From Clostridiales bacterium (GTDB lineage Bacteria; Bacillota; Clostridia; Oscillospirales; QAKW01): a DNA stretch of 6,658 nucleotides. Under the pieces are notes generated by a model that worked only from the letters and a program-made list of their open reading frames with translations, made no database searches and was not told where the DNA came from. Below, piece after piece: positions 1-5,506 of this stretch. The position numbers and the translations under genes were made by a program. The stretch is from positions 1 through 6,658 of the forward strand of contig QAKW01000044.1 in assembly GCA_003343605.1 (NCBI GenBank), given 5' to 3'. Every line of letters begins with the position of its first letter. Within the stretch, counting starts at the first letter, position 1.

Positions 1-371
1 AGCGCATCTTCCAGCGCGGCGGGAAAGGGATTCTCCGGCGCCAGCCGGTAAGCTGCACAAAGCACTCTGATCTGATTTTTAGCAGAAAGAATCGTGCCGA
101 ATCCTTTGGCATATTCCAGAGCTCCGGCAACATATCCGCCTCCATGCAGATATAAAACAACACCCTGGGAATGCAGATTTTTTGCCTGCACCCAGCAGGC
201 GCTGAATTTTTCAAAATGAACCGGCGTATAGGATACTTCCAGCCGGTGCGTTGCGGCCATCAGCTCTCCCAAACGCTTTTGCGCCATTCTGCAGGTGGCA
301 ATGCTGCAGCCGTCGGCAATGGGTTTGAAGAATGCGATCTGCTTTCTTAAAAGCCGGATTGGTATGGCCAT
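1..371 (-). CDS. Alpha/beta hydrolase, HSL-type esterase/lipase (N-terminal part, cut by window edge)
   Basis: Translating the minus strand from the ATG at 371-369 gives 123 uninterrupted codons running off the left edge. Residues 76-80 read HGGGY, the oxyanion-hole motif of the hormone-sensitive-lipase family. Residues 108-122 read YRLAPENPFPAALED, the conserved segment that normally precedes the GxSxG nucleophile elbow in this family. The catalytic Ser, Asp and His would lie in the missing part. The first 65 residues form the usual variable cap region, and no signal peptide is seen, so the enzyme is probably cytoplasmic. An AAGGAG-type ribosome binding site (about 377-382) sits 5-6 nt before the ATG, which fixes the start. 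Family members hydrolyse short-chain acyl or acetyl esters; the substrate here cannot be told. The gene is divergent from the transporter gene at 524. A 60-codon open frame starting at 393 on the same strand is out of frame with these motifs and is a shadow. The family assignment is firm. Confidence 0.93.
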   Translation of the reverse strand, partial: MAIPIRLLRKQIAFFKPIADGCSIATCRMAQKRLGELMAATHRLEVSYTPVHFEKFSACWVQAKNLHSQGVVLYLHGGGYVAGALEYAKGFGTILSAKNQIRVLCAAYRLAPENPFPAALEDA

Positions 372-404
372 AAACGCTCCTTTTTGCTCTCATTTAATGT
401 AGTC

Positions 405-433
405 ATTATAGCGCTGCGCAGGTGCTTTGTCAA
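405..433 (-). promoter_or_regulatory. Perfect-consensus sigma-A promoter for the hydrolase gene
   Basis: Read on the minus strand, TTGACA (433-428) and TATAAT (410-405) are both perfect consensus hexamers separated by exactly 17 bp. Transcription should begin near 398, giving a leader of about 27 nt that carries the ribosome binding site. The match predicts strong constitutive transcription unless a repressor blocks it. Confidence 0.88.
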
Positions 434-460
434 TTGAATGAAAAAACTTTAATTTTAGGA

Positions 461-488
461 TTGACATTTTAATTTCTTATGTTAGAAT
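461..488 (+). promoter_or_regulatory. Sigma-A promoter for the MFS transporter gene
   Basis: TTGACA (461-466) and TAGAAT (483-488) are separated by 16 bp on the plus strand. The -35 box is perfect and the -10 box matches five of six positions. The predicted transcription start is near 495, about 29 nt before the ATG at 524. The -35 box lies 27 bp from the -35 box of the divergent hydrolase promoter. An 8-bp direct repeat TTTAATTT (448-455 and 468-475, 20 bp apart) brackets this -35 box. Confidence 0.8.
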
Positions 489-508
489 GGGCTTAATTTA
501 TGATACCC

Positions 509-514
509 GGAGGG
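509..514 (+). promoter_or_regulatory. Ribosome binding site that sets the MFS start
   Basis: GGAGGG ends 9 nt before the ATG at 524. The in-frame ATG at 500 lies upstream of this site, has no ribosome binding site of its own, and falls only about 5 nt after the predicted transcription start. Initiation at 524 is therefore favoured. Confidence 0.8.
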
Positions 515-523
515 CGATTGAAG

Positions 524-1768
524 ATGGGGGAGCGCTTATCCAGAAAGCGAACCGGCTTTTTGATTTTTTTATGCTGGCTGGCGTATATGTCGGCTTATAT
601 CGGCCGCCTGAATTATAGCGCCAGCCTGATTCGCATCGTTTCAGAACTGGGCATTTCCCGCGCAAAGGGCGGAATCGTCGCATCATTTTTCTTCTTTGCC
701 TATGGAGCCGGGCAGTTGGTGCACGGTATTCTCTCCCGGCATTATAATCTCAGGTGGTCTATCCCCATATCCATGTTTTTTTCTGCGGTGTGGAATCTGC
801 TGATGCCGTTTTGCAGCACGGTTGCACCGATGAAATATCTTTGGCTGCTCAACGGGTTTACGCAATCGGTTCTCTGGAGCTCCCTGATTCGGGCGCTGGG
901 GCTTTACCTTTCAGAGCAGGATCTCAAACAAGCGGTTTGGGTCATGAGCACAACCACCGGAGTCGGAACGGTTCTGGCTTATGGCATCAGTGCGTTCTTG
1001 ATGCGTTTTTCAACTTGGCGGGCCTCTTTCTGGCTGGCTTCCGTGGTGCTGCTTTCGGTGGGGCTTATCTGGTTTTGGGGGTATGGCGGCATTCAGAAGT
1101 CAACCGCCGCTGCAGAACGTACACAGGAGCGGCAGCCGGTGCATGGCAAAAAGAAAAAAAGCCCGGCTTTTCTGCTTGCCTTCGGCGTTATTCTGCTGTT
1201 TGCCATTTTGAATAACCTGATTAAAGACGGGCTTACCACCTGGACGCCTTCGATCCTTTATGAACTCTACGGTTTACCGGAAACACTTTCCGTATTGCTG
1301 ACATTGGGGCTGCCGCTGCTGGCAATCTGCGGTTCTTTCCTCTGTGTGCGGCTCAGCAGCAGAATCCGTGATCATGTGATGCTGTGCTGTGTATTCTATG
1401 GAATTTCCTTTGCCGCAGTCGGCATCCTGATTCTGTTTTTACCGGCCGGTATCTGGCCGCTTACGCTTGGCTGCTTTGCCCTTTCCTCCCTGGCAATGGC
1501 GGCGGTGAACAATGTAATTACCAGCCTAATGCCGCTGCAGCTGCGCACAGAGGCAGACTGCGGCCGTACGGCGGGCATTGCCAACGCATTTTGTTATATC
1601 GGCAGCACGATCAGCTCTTACGCGCTGGGGGCGATGGCGGATCAATGCGGCTGGAACGGCGTGTTTTATCTCCTTCTGGGGCTGACGGCCCTTGCGCTGG
1701 TCGTATGCGGGATTTATTATCCGCTCAGCCGCAGATTGATGCTTGACAAAGCTGGAAAAATATGCTAA
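524..1768 (+). CDS. Major facilitator superfamily transporter, organophosphate:phosphate antiporter-like
   Basis: This gene encodes a 414-residue, strongly hydrophobic membrane protein with about 12 helices. They fall in two bundles joined by a basic cytoplasmic loop (about 188-213, ending in a KKKK cluster), the usual MFS layout and length. Two stretches recall the GlpT/UhpT family: YIGRLNYSASL (25-35) at the end of helix 1, and KDGLTTWTPSIL (234-245) in helix 7. By eye, Arg28 aligns with the phosphate-binding Arg45 of E. coli GlpT. Lys234 aligns with the second substrate arginine, Arg269, so one arginine appears replaced by lysine. The family normally exchanges sugar phosphates or glycerol 3-phosphate for phosphate; a related anionic substrate is an inference. 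The gene has its own promoter. No terminator follows it, and its last 26 bases overlap the promoter of the next unit. The MFS call is firm; the subfamily is moderate. Confidence 0.88.
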   Translation: MGERLSRKRTGFLIFLCWLAYMSAYIGRLNYSASLIRIVSELGISRAKGGIVASFFFFAYGAGQLVHGILSRHYNLRWSIPISMFFSAVWNLLMPFCSTVAPMKYLWLLNGFTQSVLWSSLIRALGLYLSEQDLKQAVWVMSTTTGVGTVLAYGISAFLMRFSTWRASFWLASVVLLSVGLIWFWGYGGIQKSTAAAERTQERQPVHGKKKKSPAFLLAFGVILLFAILNNLIKDGLTTWTPSILYELYGLPETLSVLLTLGLPLLAICGSFLCVRLSSRIRDHVMLCCVFYGISFAAVGILILFLPAGIWPLTLGCFALSSLAMAAVNNVITSLMPLQLRTEADCGRTAGIANAFCYIGSTISSYALGAMADQCGWNGVFYLLLGLTALALVVCGIYYPLSRRLMLDKAGKIC

Positions 1769-1771
1769 ACT
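1743..1771 (+). promoter_or_regulatory. Sigma-A promoter for the riboswitch-ATPase unit, inside the MFS 3' end
   Basis: TTGACA (1743-1748) is followed after 17 bp by TAAACT (1766-1771), with a TGC extended -10 element at 1763-1765. The -10 box contains the TAA stop codon of the transporter gene. The predicted transcription start, near 1778, coincides with the first paired base of the riboswitch P1 helix, which supports the assignment. Confidence 0.82.
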
Positions 1772-1777
1772 ATAAAA

Positions 1778-1876
1778 AGTTAAGGGAGTAGTCGGCGTGT
1801 GTGGCAGCACGTGATGAAGCCAACATCCTGAAAGCCTGAGGCTTTCTGGCTTTATTGGAATCGACGAGACTTATCT
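1778..1876 (+). promoter_or_regulatory. yybP-ykoY family Mn2+ riboswitch (aptamer)
   Basis: The leader carries the conserved pieces of the manganese-sensing yybP-ykoY RNA in order. P1 is formed by 1778-1784 with 1870-1876 (six of seven pairs). GGGAGTAG (1784-1791) is the family's L1 signature. A short stem follows (CGTG 1796-1799 with CACG 1808-1811). A long helix pairs 1814-1822 with 1847-1855 and encloses the bulge ACATCCT (1823-1829), the L3 side, and a 7-bp hairpin (1830-1836 with 1840-1846). CGACGAGAC (1862-1870) closes the 3' side. This matches the layout I recall for the Lactococcus lactis aptamer upstream of its P-type ATPase yoaB. In this family Mn2+ bridges L1 and L3 and stabilises P1. 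The downstream gene is a P2A cation ATPase, a known class of yybP-ykoY target. Pairings were worked out by hand, so outer limits may shift by a few bases. Confidence 0.9.
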
Positions 1877-1905
1877 GTTCTATGCGGCAGATAGGTCTCT
1901 TTTTT
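1866..1905 (+). terminator. Intrinsic terminator forming the riboswitch expression platform
   Basis: Arms 1866-1877 and 1888-1899 form a 12-bp stem with a single G-U wobble and a 10-nt loop, followed by six T (1900-1905). Bases 1870-1876 of the 5' arm are also the 3' strand of aptamer helix P1, so P1 and the terminator are mutually exclusive. Stabilising P1 with Mn2+ should free transcription to continue, making this a genetic ON switch. Confidence 0.9.
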
Positions 1906-1983
1906 ATTCCATGAGATCGTAAAAAACGCCGCTGCGGGTAAACTATCAGATGTTGAACTTTTTTGCCATTGAAATGGCGGAAC

Positions 1984-1988
1984 GGAGG
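1984..1988 (+). promoter_or_regulatory. Ribosome binding site that sets the ATPase start
   Basis: GGAGG ends 4 nt before the ATG at 1993, slightly close but strong. The frame is open back to a TTG at 1963, which has no upstream ribosome binding site, and the ATG at 1974 is out of frame. Initiation at 1993 is preferred. A 5-bp hairpin (1965-1969 with 1974-1978) stands just before the site. Confidence 0.82.
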
Positions 1989-1992
1989 AACC

Positions 1993-4623
1993 ATGAAAGG
2001 ATATTTATCGGAAGCCGGCCAGGTAATGGAAGAGCTGCAAACTTCACAGGAGGGTTTATCCTCTGCACAGGCGGAGGAGCGGCTTCAGCGCACAGGGCCG
2101 AACAAGCTGGAGGAAGGAAAAAAGACGCCGCTGATTCTGCGTTTTTTGAAAGAGCTGGCGGATCCGATGATTCTGATTCTGATCGCGGCTGCTGCGGTTT
2201 CTGCCATAACTGCTTTTTATGCGGATGAATCCTTTGCCGATGTAATCATTATTTTGGCGGTTGTAATTATCAATGCGGTTTTGGGCGTATTTCAGGAAAG
2301 CAAGGCCGAAAAAGCCATTGAAGCACTGCGGGAAATTACCGCGGCAACCTCAAAGGTCCTGCGGGACGGGCGCCAGATCTCTATTCGCAGCGAAGAGCTG
2401 GTGCCGGGCGATATTATTATTCTGGAAGCGGGCGATGCCGTGCCTGCGGATGCACGGATCATCGAAAGTGCCAGCCTGAAGGCGGAGGAAGCGGCGCTTA
2501 CAGGAGAGTCGGTTCCGGTGAATAAAACCGCGGCCGCCCTTTCTCTTGGCAACGAAAAAGATATTCCGCTGGGCGACCGGGTGAATATGGTCTATATGGG
2601 CAGTACCGTGGTTTACGGCCGCGGCATGGCGGTTGTAACCGGTACGGGAATGCATACCGAAATGGGAAAGATCGCCGATGCGCTTTCTCAGTCGAAAGAC
2701 GATGCAACGCCGCTCCAACGAAAGCTGAATCAGCTTAGTAAAATCTTGAGCATTCTGGTGTTGGGTATCTGCGCGGTGATTTTTGCCATCAATATTTTAA
2801 GGGTATACCCGAATGTGGGCGGAGATGTATTGCTGGATACCTTTTTGGTGGCGGTAAGTCTTGCGGTTGCGGCAATTCCGGAAGGTCTTGCCGCGGTGGT
2901 TACGATTGTTTTATCGATCGGCGTTACGAATATGTCTAAGCGCAACGCGGTGATCCGCAGGCTGACAGCGGTGGAAACACTGGGGTGCACCCAGATTATC
3001 TGCTCCGATAAAACCGGAACGCTGACACAGAATAAAATGACGGTTGTAGAGCATGAAACCGATGACCTTGCGGCCCTTACCCTTTCTATGGCACTTTGCA
3101 GTGACGCTAAGCTGGATGATGATCATCAGGCCATCGGCGAGCCAACCGAATGTGCGCTGGTAAATGATGCCTATCAGGAGGGGACTTATACGCTTGCGGC
3201 CGGGTATACGCGGATCGGAGAGGCTCCTTTTGATTCCGACAGGAAAATGATGTCTACTGTATGCCGGGGCCCGGATGGTGCGCTGACGCAGTTTACAAAA
3301 GGCGCGCCGGATGAGATTCTGAAATGCTGCCGGACCATCTTAAAGGACGGAAAGGAAATTCCGCTGACTGATGCGCTGCGCAGTGAAGTGATGAATGCGA
3401 ACAAAAGAATGGCGGATCAGGCGCTGCGGGTTTTGGCGGCCGCCCGGAGAAGCTGGAATCAGGCGCCCGATAAATTTGAAGCATCTGATCTGGAGCAGGA
3501 GCTTTGCTTCCTGGGGCTTTCAGGAATGATCGATCCGATCCGGCCGGAGGTGCGGGCGGCGATAGAAGAATGTAAGAGCGCCGGCATTCGCCCGATCATG
3601 ATTACCGGCGATCATAAGGATACCGCGGTTGCAATTGCGCGGCAGCTGGGCATTCTGAATGAAGGGCAGCAGGCGATTACCGGTGCTGAACTCAGTGAAA
3701 TTTCAGACGCTGATTTCAGCCGGGATATTGCGCGGTATTCGGTCTATGCCCGGGTGCAGCCGGAGCACAAGGTTCGCATTGTGAAGGGCTGGAAAGCACA
3801 GGGGAAGATCACGGCCATGACCGGTGACGGTGTAAACGATGCCCCTTCAATCAAAAGCGCAGATATTGGCGTCGGCATGGGGGTTACCGGAACAGATGTA
3901 ACCAAAAATGTGGCGGATATGGTTCTGGCGGATGATAATTTTGCCACTATCGTAAGCGCTGTGGAGGAAGGGCGGCGGATTTACGATAATATCCGTAAAT
4001 CCATTCAGTTTTTGCTCTCTTCCAATCTGGCCGAGGTGCTCTCGATCTTTTTCTCCACCATGCTTGGGTTCACGATCCTCAAGCCGGTTCATCTGCTGTG
4101 GATTAATCTGATTACCGATAGCTTTCCGGCGCTTGCGCTTGGCGCGGAGCGCAGCGAGCCGGATGTTATGAAGCGTGCGCCGCGCCGGGCCGATGAAGGT
4201 ATTTTTGCCGGCGGCATGGGATTTGATATTGCTTTTCAGGGCGTTTTGATTACACTGCTGACGCTGGTCTCTTATTTTATCGGCCATTTTATAGAGTCCG
4301 GCAGATGGGAAATTGTCAACAGCGCAGACGGCATGACCATGGCGTTTCTCACGCTTTCGCTGGTTGAGATCATTCATTCTTTCAATATGCGCTCAAGGCG
4401 TAAATCTGTTTTTCAGATTCCCTATCAGAATAAGCTGCTCTGGGCTTCTATGGGCGTATCGCTTCTGTGCACCACGCTGGTCATTTATGTGCCTTTCCTG
4501 GCCAATGCGTTTGGCTTTGAAACCATCTCTCTGCTTGAATATGCGGTTGCGCTGGCGCTTGCATTCTGCATTCTGCCAATCATGGAACTGGTAAAATGGA
4601 TCCAGCGACGGCTGCGTAAATAA
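1993..4623 (+). CDS. P2A-type cation-transporting ATPase (Ca2+/Mn2+ exporter)
   Basis: This gene encodes an 876-residue, full-length P-type ATPase of the SERCA/PMCA type that pumps cations out of the cytoplasm using ATP. In order it shows: an N-terminal cation-ATPase segment (1-55); helices M1-M2 (about 58-100); the actuator domain with TGES (170-173); M3 (about 251-270); M4 with PEGL (296-299); the phosphorylation motif DKTGTLT with Asp339 as acceptor; KGAPDE (from 436) in the nucleotide domain; MITGD (536-540); TGDGVND (610-616); and M5-M10 to the end. Residues matching SERCA site I (Asn678, Glu681, Thr708, Asp709, Glu792) and site II (Glu297, Asn705, Asp709) are all present. The manganese riboswitch upstream points to Mn2+ export, as for related Firmicute pumps, but the binding residues also fit Ca2+. 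No long N- or C-terminal regulatory extension is present. The gene is followed by a strong terminator. The family call is very firm; the ion is an inference. Confidence 0.96.
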   Translation: MKGYLSEAGQVMEELQTSQEGLSSAQAEERLQRTGPNKLEEGKKTPLILRFLKELADPMILILIAAAAVSAITAFYADESFADVIIILAVVIINAVLGVFQESKAEKAIEALREITAATSKVLRDGRQISIRSEELVPGDIIILEAGDAVPADARIIESASLKAEEAALTGESVPVNKTAAALSLGNEKDIPLGDRVNMVYMGSTVVYGRGMAVVTGTGMHTEMGKIADALSQSKDDATPLQRKLNQLSKILSILVLGICAVIFAINILRVYPNVGGDVLLDTFLVAVSLAVAAIPEGLAAVVTIVLSIGVTNMSKRNAVIRRLTAVETLGCTQIICSDKTGTLTQNKMTVVEHETDDLAALTLSMALCSDAKLDDDHQAIGEPTECALVNDAYQEGTYTLAAGYTRIGEAPFDSDRKMMSTVCRGPDGALTQFTKGAPDEILKCCRTILKDGKEIPLTDALRSEVMNANKRMADQALRVLAAARRSWNQAPDKFEASDLEQELCFLGLSGMIDPIRPEVRAAIEECKSAGIRPIMITGDHKDTAVAIARQLGILNEGQQAITGAELSEISDADFSRDIARYSVYARVQPEHKVRIVKGWKAQGKITAMTGDGVNDAPSIKSADIGVGMGVTGTDVTKNVADMVLADDNFATIVSAVEEGRRIYDNIRKSIQFLLSSNLAEVLSIFFSTMLGFTILKPVHLLWINLITDSFPALALGAERSEPDVMKRAPRRADEGIFAGGMGFDIAFQGVLITLLTLVSYFIGHFIESGRWEIVNSADGMTMAFLTLSLVEIIHSFNMRSRRKSVFQIPYQNKLLWASMGVSLLCTTLVIYVPFLANAFGFETISLLEYAVALALAFCILPIMELVKWIQRRLRK

Positions 4624-4627
4624 TCAT

Positions 4628-4659
4628 AAAAACCGCCCTGCTTCTGCAGGGCGGTTTTT
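4628..4659. terminator. Bidirectional intrinsic terminator between convergent genes
   Basis: A 9-bp GC-rich stem (4633-4641 with 4646-4654, loop TTCT) is flanked by five A on the left and five T on the right, extending pairing to 14 bp. It starts 4 nt after the ATPase stop. Read on the other strand it gives an equivalent hairpin plus T run for the phosphatase gene, whose TAA stop (4660-4658) overlaps the end of the stem. Confidence 0.94.
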
Positions 4660-5290
4660 ATATTTCGAGTAATGCCTCGGGGCTTTCAATCAAATAATCC
4701 GCGGCTGCCAGCTCCTCGCGGCCGCCATATCCATAAAGAACAGCCGCCACCTGCAGGCCGCATTTTCGCGCGCCCTCAATATCATAGCGGCGGTCTCCGA
4801 CCATAAGGGTCTGCTCCGGGCGGAGAAGCCCTTTTTCCAAAACATAGGCAATAACCTCCTCCTTGTCAGTTCTGGTTTCATCCAGTGTGCTGCCGCCGAT
4901 GAAACGGAAGCAGGATTCCAGTTGAAAATGGCGTATGATTTGAATGGCAAACGGTTCCGGCTTGCTGGTGGCAAGGCAGAGAACCGCACCGCGGGCCTTC
5001 AACGCTTCCAGAGTTTCACGGATTCCGGGATAAAGGCTATTTTCAAAAATTCCTTTTTCAGTAAAATATTCCCGATAATAGCGAACAAGCGTTTCTGCTT
5101 CTTCCGCTGAAACGCCGCAATAATGCTGGAACGAATCAATCAGAGGCGGGCCCAGAAAGGATTGGAGGGATTCCTTGGAAACGGCCGGCAGCCCAAATTT
5201 TTGGAGTGCATAAAGAATGGAGTTGATGATTCCCGGCCCGGAATCTGTGAGAGTGCCATCCAGATCAAAGAGAAAGTTTTGGAATTTCAT
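4658..5290 (-). CDS. HAD-superfamily phosphatase, phosphoglycolate phosphatase-like
   Basis: This gene encodes a 210-residue soluble protein with all four HAD motifs: DLDGT at 9-13 (Asp9 nucleophile, Asp11 acid/base), ATSK at 107-110, Lys143, and GDRRYD at 165-170 (Mg2+-binding acids Asp166 and Asp170). A helical cap with FLGPPL at 45-50 lies between motifs I and II, placing it in subfamily IA near Gph/PpaX-type phosphatases. Length and order are normal. Such enzymes remove phosphate from small metabolites such as 2-phosphoglycolate, pyrophosphate or nucleotides; the substrate cannot be fixed from sequence. The ATG at 5290 is preceded by an AAGGAG ribosome binding site (about 5297-5302) at good spacing. 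The gene is convergent with the ATPase, shares its terminator, and is divergent from the germination gene. An overlapping 99-codon frame on the same strand (4690-4989) is a shadow. Confidence 0.94.
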   Translation of the reverse strand: MKFQNFLFDLDGTLTDSGPGIINSILYALQKFGLPAVSKESLQSFLGPPLIDSFQHYCGVSAEEAETLVRYYREYFTEKGIFENSLYPGIRETLEALKARGAVLCLATSKPEPFAIQIIRHFQLESCFRFIGGSTLDETRTDKEEVIAYVLEKGLLRPEQTLMVGDRRYDIEGARKCGLQVAAVLYGYGGREELAAADYLIESPEALLEI

Positions 5291-5330
5291 AGAGTTCTCC
5301 TTTTTAATAAAAGCGGTGCTTTGCAGATTG

Positions 5331-5371
5331 GGTCTATTATAGCATCCTTTCAGAACGGATGCAATGAGACC
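5331..5371. repeat. Nested inverted repeat covering the phosphatase promoter
   Basis: Outer arms GGTCT (5331-5335) and AGACC (5367-5371) enclose inner arms GCATCC (5342-5347) and GGATGC (5357-5362), with a 9-bp centre. The inner arms fill the spacer between the -10 and -35 boxes, with the -35 partly overlapped, and the whole dyad spans the core promoter. This placement suggests a repressor operator, but no regulator gene lies in the window. The arms are exact by direct reading; the function is inferred. Confidence 0.55.
5336..5364 (-). promoter_or_regulatory. Extended -10 sigma-A promoter for the HAD phosphatase
   Basis: On the minus strand a perfect TATAAT (5341-5336) is preceded directly by TGC (5344-5342), an extended -10 element. 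The -35 position (TTGCAT, 5364-5359, 17-bp spacing) is weak, as is common with extended -10 promoters. An A-rich tract (5375-5393, read on the minus strand) upstream could act as an UP element. Transcription would start near 5329, about 39 nt before the ATG. Confidence 0.78.
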
Positions 5372-5506
5372 GGCATTTATTTTTTATTTTTCCGCAAAAA
5401 ATTCCAAAGGTTTGATGTAATCTTTCACGTATCTAAAGCCGTATACTCCTAAAATCTGTAATAAAAAGCCCCGGAATTGCCGATAATGAAAGCGGAGGAA
5501 TTATTT

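Noticed and set aside
211..393. Minus-strand open frame of 60 codons
   Set aside because: It overlaps the alpha/beta hydrolase in another frame; only the other frame carries HGGGY and YRLAPE.
500..523. Upstream ATG as start of the transporter
   Set aside because: It lies before the GGAGGG site and almost at the predicted transcription start; the ATG at 524 has correct spacing.
754..1746. Plus-strand frames at 754-1215 and 1384-1746
   Set aside because: They are alternate-frame shadows of the transporter gene, with arginine- and cysteine-rich low-quality translations and no ribosome binding sites.
1770..1994. Minus-strand 74-codon frame across the leader
   Set aside because: The region is explained by the riboswitch and terminator on the plus strand.
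3847..4377. 176-codon minus-strand frame inside the ATPase gene
   Set aside because: It is antisense to conserved ATPase motifs, has no recognisable domain, and its composition is typical of a shadow.
5331..5393. Plus-strand terminator reading of the dyad followed by a T-rich tract
   Set aside because: No plus-strand gene ends nearby and the T run begins several bases after the stem; a promoter-operator reading on the minus strand fits better.
5413..5463. Possible sigma-G or sigma-A promoter for the germination gene (TGATG, TATACT, TGTAATA pieces)
   Set aside because: No pair of boxes has both acceptable sequence and 16-18 bp spacing.
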